In this document: positions 5,562-11,224 of the stretch, one piece after another | Layout of the letters: every line of letters begins with the position of its first letter | How positions within the stretch are numbered: the first letter of the stretch is position 1 | Assembly (NCBI GenBank): GCA_030609125.1 | Contig: JAUWCW010000026.1 | Span: 1-12,478, forward strand | Length of the DNA stretch: 12,478 nt | Direction of reading: 5' to 3' | Source of the DNA: Candidatus Rokuibacteriota bacterium | Lineage (GTDB): Bacteria; JAUVQV01 | The notes under the pieces: model-generated | Seen by the model: the letters and a program-made list of their open reading frames with translations, nothing else | The model's database searches: none | What the model was told of the DNA's origin: nothing | Position numbers and translations under genes: made by a program

Positions 5562-6541
5562 AGCTTTCTGCGCCGCTTCGAGTGACGTGGGACTGGAACT
5601 GGCCCCGCGTCGTCCAGCCCTCCTTGACAGCCAGGGGCCCCGGCAGGGACATGGTGAACGTCATTGCCGCCGAGCTGGGGAGGGCGGGTGTTCTCATGCT
5701 TGAGATCGGCTATCCCGGAGCGGACGATATCAGGGGAGGTCTTCTGCGCTCGGCGGTCGAACGGGCTGCGGGCCGGACATCCCTGGCCCTGCTGCCGGAG
5801 ACTATCGAAAGGCTGGGGGGAGAGGAGCCGTGGCGTGAGATGGGAGTCGGCGAGGTCTGGGCGGACGTGACGCCGGGCGGCGAAGACGGGGAAGGGAAGA
5901 TCACCCTGCCGCGACGGCCGGACGGATCGGTCTGGCCCGACCTGAGGATCTACCTGACGTCCAACAACCTCGAGAATTCGGCCGCGCTCATCGTCGAGGC
6001 CGTCCAGGGGGGGGCGGGGAAACTGTCCCTGCCCATACTCCCCCTTTTCGGCAGGTTCCTCACGTCCGCCGGAAAACTCATACCGCCCTGGAGGGACCTG
6101 GTGAAATTCGCGCACCGTCTCGACCCGCTCCTCAAAAGCCGCCCCGACCTCGACCTGAGGATCCACTACCAGTCGCTCTGGACGATCCTCACCTCACTCG
6201 GCCACAAGGCTGCGGGGGCGGAGGCGCCCGGGCACAGCGGCTGCCAGGCCGCGGCGGCGCTCGCCTACATCGACCCCTCGGGAGTGCTTTACCCCTGCGC
6301 GTCCCTTCCCCTGCCCCTCGGGCGTGTCGATGAGGGCGCCCTCGGCCGGGCCTGGAAAAACGAGGAGCTGACGCGCCTGCGGGAGGCCATCGGGACCGAG
6401 CCTCCCGCCTGCGACGGGTGTTCATCCTGGCAGTCCTGCCGCGGCGGATGCCGGGGGTGGGCCCACTATCTCACGGGCAGCTGGGAGGAAGCAGGGCCCG
6501 ACTGCGGCCGGGAGGTCATCGAACAGGGGTCCCTCCCGTGA
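5558..6541 (+). CDS. SPASM-domain protein lacking the radical SAM cluster (GeoRSP-type)
   Basis: 327 residues from GTG 5558, which overlaps the preceding stop as GTGA; longer in-frame extensions would lie inside the radical SAM gene. The C-terminus has a complete SPASM pattern: C229, C247, C285/C288/C294/C298 (CX2CX5CX3C) and C316. The N-terminal half has no CX3CX2C motif yet resembles its upstream neighbour: LSAPLRVTW here against LSAPLIVNW, and RAGVL at 42-46 against RAGVL at 59-63. Where the neighbour has GGGEP this protein has IGYPGAD. It therefore looks like a degenerate radical SAM paralogue that keeps auxiliary clusters but cannot bind the SAM-cleaving cluster. It may partner the active enzyme in electron transfer or substrate binding (inference). 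Confidence 0.88.
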   Translation: MKLSAPLRVTWDWNWPRVVQPSLTARGPGRDMVNVIAAELGRAGVLMLEIGYPGADDIRGGLLRSAVERAAGRTSLALLPETIERLGGEEPWREMGVGEVWADVTPGGEDGEGKITLPRRPDGSVWPDLRIYLTSNNLENSAALIVEAVQGGAGKLSLPILPLFGRFLTSAGKLIPPWRDLVKFAHRLDPLLKSRPDLDLRIHYQSLWTILTSLGHKAAGAEAPGHSGCQAAAALAYIDPSGVLYPCASLPLPLGRVDEGALGRAWKNEELTRLREAIGTEPPACDGCSSWQSCRGGCRGWAHYLTGSWEEAGPDCGREVIEQGSLP

Positions 6542-7470
6542 AGGTCATCCGGCGCTGGCAGGACCTGAAGGGCAGATTCACACGGCCCGTCGTCGCCCTC
6601 GGCAAGTTCGACGGCGTTCATCGAGGCCACCAGAAACTCCTGGCCGAGGTGCGAAGACTCGCCGCCAGGCGGAAGGCGCCGAGTATGGCGGTAACCTTCG
6701 ATGTCCATCCCCACAGCCTCATCCGGCCCCACCGCGTGCCGCCCATGCTTTCCACCCCCGAGGAGAAAGTGGAGTACATTGCGGCGTCGGGGGTGGATGC
6801 GCTTCTTTACCTGAAGTTCACCCCGGAATTTGCGAGCCTTACCGCCTGGGAGTTCGCCAGAGACTACCTGGCGGGTAAAATAGGCGCGGGCATGATCCTG
6901 GCGGGAAAGAACTTCCGGTTCGGCAGGAACCGCACCGGCGACGTCGACAAGCTCAGGCGCTGGGGAAAGAAGCTGGGCTTCGAGTTCCGGGTTGTCGCGC
7001 AGATCACGGTCTCCGGGGAGCCGGCCTCGAGCACCAGGGTGAGAAAGATCATCGCCGCCGGCGACATGGTGAGGGCCACCCGTCTGCTGGGACGGCCCTA
7101 CGCCGTGGAAGGCATGATTTATCCCGGCGCGGGAAGGGGAGAGATCCTGGGGACCCCCACCGCCAACGTCAGTCTCCCCCCCAAGCTTCTTCCTCCCGAC
7201 GGCGTCTATCTCGTCAGGGCGTCCCTCGCCTCCGGCCGCCCCGCTCCGGCGCTTGCCAATCTCGGGTTCAGCCCGACCTTCAAGGGGACGGAAAGGCGTC
7301 TCGAGGTCCATGTGCTGGGGAGATCGGGTATGATGTACGGCAAGGTGATGAGAGTCTATTTCGAGCGTTTTCTCAGGGGCGAGAAGCCCTTCCCGTCCGC
7401 CGCCGCTCTTTCACGGCAGATACAGGAGGACCTTCGGGACGCCCGTGAGTACTTCCGGAGAAAGGCGTGA
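6538..7470 (+). CDS. ribF: Bifunctional riboflavin kinase / FAD synthetase
   Basis: 310 residues from GTG 6538 (GTGA overlap with the preceding stop), the usual RibF length. The N-terminal nucleotidyltransferase domain (about 1-180) shows LGKFDGVHRGHQ at 21-32, FDVHPHSLI, the KNFRFGRNRTGD loop and SSTRVR. The C-terminal riboflavin kinase domain (about 185-305) shows LGRPY, GTPTANV, LPPDGVYLV and YFERFLRGEKPF. It phosphorylates riboflavin to FMN and adenylates FMN to FAD in the cytoplasm. It is a housekeeping gene, so its tight coupling to the SPASM-only gene is notable. A hairpin (6509-6515 pairing 6532-6538) covers the region before the start, so initiation may depend on upstream translation. 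Upstream in-frame starts lie inside the previous gene and are unlikely. Confidence 0.97.
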   Translation: MKVIRRWQDLKGRFTRPVVALGKFDGVHRGHQKLLAEVRRLAARRKAPSMAVTFDVHPHSLIRPHRVPPMLSTPEEKVEYIAASGVDALLYLKFTPEFASLTAWEFARDYLAGKIGAGMILAGKNFRFGRNRTGDVDKLRRWGKKLGFEFRVVAQITVSGEPASSTRVRKIIAAGDMVRATRLLGRPYAVEGMIYPGAGRGEILGTPTANVSLPPKLLPPDGVYLVRASLASGRPAPALANLGFSPTFKGTERRLEVHVLGRSGMMYGKVMRVYFERFLRGEKPFPSAAALSRQIQEDLRDAREYFRRKA

Positions 7471-8462
7471 AGGGCCGGCTTGCCGTCGGCCTCGGCCTCG
7501 GCGCTCTCTTCCTTTACCTCTCCATGAGGAACGTGCACTTCGGGGAGATGCGGGCCACCCTTCAGCAGGCTCACTACGGCTACTTCATAGCCATGCTTGC
7601 CCTGATCCTCCTGGGCATCTGGGTCCGGGCCGTCCGTTGGAGCATTCTCCTTAAGCCCGTCAGGACGATCCCCCCCCGCCGGCTGCTCGCGCCCATGTGC
7701 ATAGGGTTCATGGCCAACTTCATCTTTCCCGCCAGGGCGGGGGAGTTCGTTCGCGCCTATCTGGTGGGCAGGAAAGAGAATATCAGCAAGAGCTCGGCTT
7801 TCGCGACGATCGTGGTGGAGCGGCTCTTCGACGGCCTCGCCATCATAAGCTTTCTCGGGCTTGCGCCCTTTCTTCTTCCCCGTGCCGAAGGCACGACGAT
7901 CCAGATACTGCAGTGGGCGGGCCTGGCTGTCTTTGTCTTCTATTTCGGCGTCCTGGCCGTTCTGCTCGTTCTCAGCCACCACCGCCGGGCCCTGGCAGCC
8001 TATCTCTCCAATTCCCGGGCCGCCCGGCGGTGGAAAACCGTCCACAAGCTCTTTGAGGCGCTCCAGAAGTTCGCCGACGGCCTGGCGATCCTGAAATCCA
8101 CGGGCGAGGTCGTCTCCGCCATGGCCCTTTCCTTCGTCATCTGGGGTTTCGCGGGTCTGACCAACTACCTGATGATGCAGTCCATCGACCTGCACCTTCC
8201 TCTCTACGCGCCCTTCTTTCTCGTTGTGATCCAGAGTTTCGGCGTCATGGTCCCCTCGCCGGGCTTCGTCGGCGGCTACCAGGCAGCCCACACCTTTGCC
8301 CTGCTGCTTTACGCGGTGCCTGAAAGCAGGGCCTTCAGCCTCTCCATACTCATCCACGCGGGCTACTTTCTCACCTTTGTGGGCCTCGGGCTCTTCTTCC
8401 TTGGCCGGGAGCACCTCGGCCTGCGCGAGCTGAAGCGGGTCTCCGACGAGAAAGACCCGTAG
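7467..8462 (+). CDS. Flippase-like integral membrane protein (LPG synthase TM / UPF0104 family)
   Basis: 331 residues with roughly eight hydrophobic segments spread along the length. Family landmarks are the first segment VGLGLGALFLYLS, IWVRAVRWSILL, the motif FPARAGEFVRAYLVG (RAGEF at 90-94), the following SSAFATIVVERLFDG, and the late PSPGFVGGYQ motif. These mark the membrane domain shared with lysyl-phosphatidylglycerol synthase/flippase (MprF). There is no aminoacyl-transferase domain, so it is a stand-alone membrane protein, possibly moving a lipid or lipid-linked intermediate. The GTG start overlaps the ribF stop as GTGA. It is the last gene of the overlapping series; 95 nt separate it from tatA. 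The substrate is not known. Confidence 0.88.
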   Translation: MKGRLAVGLGLGALFLYLSMRNVHFGEMRATLQQAHYGYFIAMLALILLGIWVRAVRWSILLKPVRTIPPRRLLAPMCIGFMANFIFPARAGEFVRAYLVGRKENISKSSAFATIVVERLFDGLAIISFLGLAPFLLPRAEGTTIQILQWAGLAVFVFYFGVLAVLLVLSHHRRALAAYLSNSRAARRWKTVHKLFEALQKFADGLAILKSTGEVVSAMALSFVIWGFAGLTNYLMMQSIDLHLPLYAPFFLVVIQSFGVMVPSPGFVGGYQAAHTFALLLYAVPESRAFSLSILIHAGYFLTFVGLGLFFLGREHLGLRELKRVSDEKDP

Positions 8463-8505
8463 CCCGGACCGTCGGATCTTCTGGAAGTGAGGATGGAAGC
8501 GAGGG

Positions 8506-8534
8506 TTGAAAAGTTTGAGGCAACGTTATAGCAT
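8506..8534 (+). promoter_or_regulatory. Candidate promoter for tatA
   Basis: TTGAAA (8506-8511) and TAGCAT (8529-8534) are spaced by 17 nt, and the spacer is AT-rich compared with flanking genes. Transcription would start near 8541, a few bases before the Shine-Dalgarno. Consensus match only. Confidence 0.4.
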
Positions 8535-8544
8535 ACGATCCGTC

Positions 8545-8553
8545 AGGAGGTGA
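8545..8553 (+). promoter_or_regulatory. Strong ribosome binding site of tatA
   Basis: AGGAGGTGA is fully complementary to the 3' end of typical 16S rRNA; the AGGAGG core ends 7 nt before ATG 8558. It is the best Shine-Dalgarno in the window and suits a protein needed in many copies. Confidence 0.85.
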
Positions 8554-8557
8554 AACC

Positions 8558-8767
8558 ATGTTTGGAATCGGCATGACGGAACTGCTTATCATCCTCGGTA
8601 TCGTTCTGGTTGTGTTCGGAGCAGGGAAACTCCCCGAAATAGGGTCCGGGATGGGCAAGGCGATAGGAAATTTCCGCAAGTCTGTGAAGGAGTCGAACGA
8701 AATCGACATCACTCCCTCGCAGGAGGAAAAGAAGATAGAAAAACCGGAGGAAAGCGAAAAGAGCTAG
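8558..8767 (+). CDS. tatA: Twin-arginine translocase subunit TatA/TatE
   Basis: 69 residues, normal for TatA. The N-terminus [21 protein letters not shown] is the single membrane helix, with the conserved Glu at position 8. It is followed by the hinge GAGKLPEIG and the amphipathic helix [17 protein letters not shown], then a charged tail rich in Glu and Lys. TatA oligomers form the path for export of folded, often cofactor-containing proteins. No tatB or tatC is adjacent, so it is an orphan tatA with its own probable promoter and terminator. Its place beside the molybdotransferase genes fits export of molybdoenzymes, but this is context only. TatE or TatB-like naming cannot be excluded; the short length favours TatA. 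Confidence 0.95.
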   Translation: MFGIGMTELLIILGIVLVVFGAGKLPEIGSGMGKAIGNFRKSVKESNEIDITPSQEEKKIEKPEESEKS

Positions 8768-8774
8768 CCGGCTC

Positions 8775-8802
8775 GCCGGTCTCCGCGTCGAGAAGGACCG
8801 GC
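8775..8802 (+). repeat. Weak inverted repeat downstream of tatA
   Basis: GCCGGTC (8775-8781) pairs with GACCGGC (8796-8802) across a 14-nt loop. It is short, GC-rich and has no U-run, so it could be chance. Apart from this and the terminator at 8841 I see nothing else in the 140-nt space between tatA and the next gene. Confidence 0.3.
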
Positions 8803-8840
8803 TGCACTCCGCCGCCGCCAGAGGGGCGGGTACGGTCCTG

Positions 8841-8864
8841 AGCACCCCGGGCGGGTGCTTTTTT
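8841..8864 (+). terminator. Rho-independent terminator after tatA
   Basis: AGCACCC (8841-8847) pairs perfectly with GGGTGCT (8853-8859) around a 5-nt loop, and the stem runs directly into six consecutive T residues (8859-8864). This is a classic intrinsic terminator, 74 nt after the tatA stop. It separates tatA from the DUF1786/moeA group. Confidence 0.88.
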
Positions 8865-8907
8865 CGTGGTCGGGATCCGGCGATCTGCCGCAGGGAAAGA
8901 CTTTCTC

Positions 8908-9993
8908 ATGGGTCTGCTTCTGATGGACATCGGGCGTGGAACTCAGGACATCCTCCTGTGTCGACCCGGTGAAGCGTGGGAAAACAGCATTCAGCTCATC
9001 CTTCCCTCTCCGACTGTACTTCTGGCCGACCGGGTCAGGGAAGCCTCGGCGGGCGGGGAAGACCTCTTTTTCACCGGCGAAACCATGGGGGGCGGACCGC
9101 TGACGAAGCAGGTCCGACAGCACCTGGAGGCGGGGGGCTCCGCCTGGGCCACGCCCAGGGCGGCCGCTACCTTCGACGACGACCTGGACGAGGTGGCGTC
9201 CATGGGGATCGTTGTCGTTGGAGAGGAGGAGAGGAAGAGACTCTCCTCGAGAAGAGGGGTGCGGACCATAAGGACCGGCGACGTGGACGTGGGCGCCCTC
9301 GAGGAATCCCTGATGAGATGGGGCGTCTCCTTCAGGGTCGGCGCCGCTGCCGTCGCCGTCCAGGATCACGGCCGCGCCCCCAGGGGCATGAGCGATCGCC
9401 GCTTCCGCTTCGCCAGGTTCAGGGAGATGCTGAGCGCTTCGGGGGATCTGGCCGGGCTGGCCTACGACGGGGAGGAACTCCCCGCACACCTCACAAGGAT
9501 GCAGGGGGTGAAGCGCACTCTCCAGGGGCGGGGACCGCTCCTTCTCATGGACACCGGCTTCGCCGCCCTGCTCGGCATCCTCTCGGACCCCCGCGTGCGG
9601 GAGGGGAAGAGGAACGTCCTGCTCAACGTCGGCAACGGCCACACCCTGGCGGGGTTCGTCGACGGGCGCACCCTCCTGGGGCTCTTTGAACATCACACGC
9701 GGCGCCTTGACGAACGGTCCCTGGCGGGATGGCTCGACGGCCTGGTCGACGGCAGCGTCAGGAATGAAGATGTGTACCGGTCGGGCGGACACGGCGCATT
9801 CGTGCGGGAAGACGCTCGCTTCCCCGGGTGGGGCGGGGTCGACGTCTTCGCCGCCACCGGTCCCAGGAGGACCCTGGCGGCATCCCTGGAGCGGCCGCCG
9901 TACCTCGCCGCCCCTTACGGTCAGATGATGCTCACGGGGGCCTTCGGTCTCTTCAGCGCCTTCGAGGAGCGGTGGGGGTCTTATGAGGAGTGA
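8908..9993 (+). CDS. DUF1786-family protein, actin/hexokinase-like ATPase fold (putative)
   Basis: 361 residues from ATG 8908, chosen because it directly precedes the first conserved strand (LLLMDIGRGTQDIL) and has AGGGA 11 nt upstream. A GTG at 8866 would start at the tail of the terminator and is less likely. Landmarks are the phosphate-1-like loop MDIGRGTQD at 6-14, LLLMDTGFAALLG at mid-length, NVGNGHTLAGFVDG near 239, ATGPRR near 316 and PYGQMMLTGAFGLF near the end. I recall this set from DUF1786 proteins, often loosely labelled pyruvate formate-lyase activating enzyme, although no CX3CX2C motif is present and that label is unsupported. The 11-nt overlap with the first MoeA gene suggests a link to molybdenum or tungsten cofactor work (inference). 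Confidence 0.75.
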   Translation: MGLLLMDIGRGTQDILLCRPGEAWENSIQLILPSPTVLLADRVREASAGGEDLFFTGETMGGGPLTKQVRQHLEAGGSAWATPRAAATFDDDLDEVASMGIVVVGEEERKRLSSRRGVRTIRTGDVDVGALEESLMRWGVSFRVGAAAVAVQDHGRAPRGMSDRRFRFARFREMLSASGDLAGLAYDGEELPAHLTRMQGVKRTLQGRGPLLLMDTGFAALLGILSDPRVREGKRNVLLNVGNGHTLAGFVDGRTLLGLFEHHTRRLDERSLAGWLDGLVDGSVRNEDVYRSGGHGAFVREDARFPGWGGVDVFAATGPRRTLAASLERPPYLAAPYGQMMLTGAFGLFSAFEERWGSYEE

Positions 9994-11224
9994 CGGCGGT
10001 ACGGATTTTTTCAAGGTGGCCGTTACGGCCGACGTGCTCCGCGCTTTCCGGGACGTAGCTCCCAGGGAAGCGCAGGAGGTTCCCTTCCGGGACGCCCTCG
10101 GGAGGGTGCTGGCCTCGACGGTCGTGGCCGGCGCCGACATTCCCCCCTTCGACAGGGCCGTCATGGACGGGTACGCCGTCCGGGCCGCCGACACCTTCGG
10201 CTGCGGCGAGTCCCAGCCGGCATATCTCACCTGCGCGGGGACGGTGGAGATGGGCAGGCCGGCGCCGCCGGGCCCGAAACCGGGAGAGGCCCTGCGGATC
10301 TCCACCGGGGGGATGATGCCTTCCGCGGCGGACGCCGTCGTCATGTGGGAGTACACCCGGGAAGACGGCGACGTCGTCGAGGTTTCCCGTCCCGCGGCGC
10401 CGGGGGAGAATGTGGTGCGCGCCGGGGAGGATGTCAGGGCGGGAGATACCGTCCTCGAGGCGGGCAGGCTTCTGCGCCCGGCGGACGTGGGGCTTCTGTC
10501 CGGCCTGGGGCGGACGGTGGTGGAGGTGGTGCGGCGCCCGAGGGTCGCCGTCGTTTCCACCGGTGACGAGCTTGTCGAGCCCGGCGAGGATCCCGGGCCG
10601 GGTATGGTGAGGAACGTGAACCAGTACTCCCTCGGCGCCTGGGTAGAGCAGTGCGGCGCCGAGCCGGTGCTCCTCGGCCTGGTTGCGGACGATCTGGAGC
10701 AGATCCGGGCCCGGGTCGGCGAGGGTCTTGAAAGAGCGGACATGGTCATCATATCCGGCGGCAGCAGTGCGGGGACGAGGGATCTCACCCGGCGGGTCGT
10801 TGAAACCTGCGGGGAGCCGGGCCTGCTCTTTCACGGACTGGCCGTCCGCCCGGGAAAGCCGACGGTCGTCGGATCCAGCGGGGGCCGGCCCATCTTCGGG
10901 CTCCCCGGCCATCCCGTCTCGGCGATGGTCGTGTTTCTCCTCCTCGTCCGCCCCGTCATCAACCGCATGCTGGGACGCGGCGACGACGCCGGCCTGAGGA
11001 AAGTCCCGGCCCGCCTCGGCGACAACCTCCCCTCCCAGGCGGGAAGGGAGGACTTCTACCAGGTGCACCTTTCGCAGAGCGACGGCGGCCTGGTGGCGCA
11101 CCCGGTCTTTCGCAAGTCGGGACTGGTCATATCCATGGTCCGGGGGGAGGGGATGGTGCGGGTTCCCTTCGAGCGCGAAGGCCTGGAGGAAGGGGAGCGT
11201 GTGGACGTGGAGATCTACTCATGA
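9983..11224 (+). CDS. moeA: MoeA/gephyrin-like molybdopterin molybdotransferase (first copy)
   Basis: 413 residues, the normal MoeA length. It has PPFDRAVMDGYAVRAADT (about 54-71), ISTGGMMPSAADAVVMWE, VSTGDELVEPGE (about 190), SGGSSAGTRD (about 258), AVRPGKPT and LPGHPVSAM (about 307), ending with the C-terminal domain IV. MoeA inserts molybdate (or tungstate in related paralogues) into adenylylated molybdopterin. The catalytic-loop sequence GGSSAGTRD differs from the usual GGVSVGxxD of E. coli MoeA but keeps the Asp. The start overlaps the DUF1786-type gene by 11 nt without a clear Shine-Dalgarno, and its stop overlaps the next MoeA start as ATGA, so the three are one operon. Whether it uses Mo or W cannot be told. 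Confidence 0.95.
   Translation: MRSDGGTDFFKVAVTADVLRAFRDVAPREAQEVPFRDALGRVLASTVVAGADIPPFDRAVMDGYAVRAADTFGCGESQPAYLTCAGTVEMGRPAPPGPKPGEALRISTGGMMPSAADAVVMWEYTREDGDVVEVSRPAAPGENVVRAGEDVRAGDTVLEAGRLLRPADVGLLSGLGRTVVEVVRRPRVAVVSTGDELVEPGEDPGPGMVRNVNQYSLGAWVEQCGAEPVLLGLVADDLEQIRARVGEGLERADMVIISGGSSAGTRDLTRRVVETCGEPGLLFHGLAVRPGKPTVVGSSGGRPIFGLPGHPVSAMVVFLLLVRPVINRMLGRGDDAGLRKVPARLGDNLPSQAGREDFYQVHLSQSDGGLVAHPVFRKSGLVISMVRGEGMVRVPFEREGLEEGERVDVEIYS

Noticed and set aside
6418-6537. N-terminal extension of RibF to 6418
   Set aside because: It lies inside the upstream SPASM coding sequence. RibF from 6538 has the normal length and N-terminus.
7356-8414. 352-codon minus-strand open frame opposite the flippase-like gene
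   Set aside because: It is a charged shadow of a hydrophobic plus-strand protein, with no start signals.
8866-8907. GTG 8866 as the start of the DUF1786-type protein
   Set aside because: It begins 2 nt after the terminator T-run, has no Shine-Dalgarno, and adds residues before the first conserved strand.
8764-10788. 674-codon open frame on the minus strand
   Set aside because: It lies antisense to the DUF1786-type gene and moeA, is Pro/Arg/Ser-rich with no recognisable motif, and is the expected shadow of GC-rich coding DNA.
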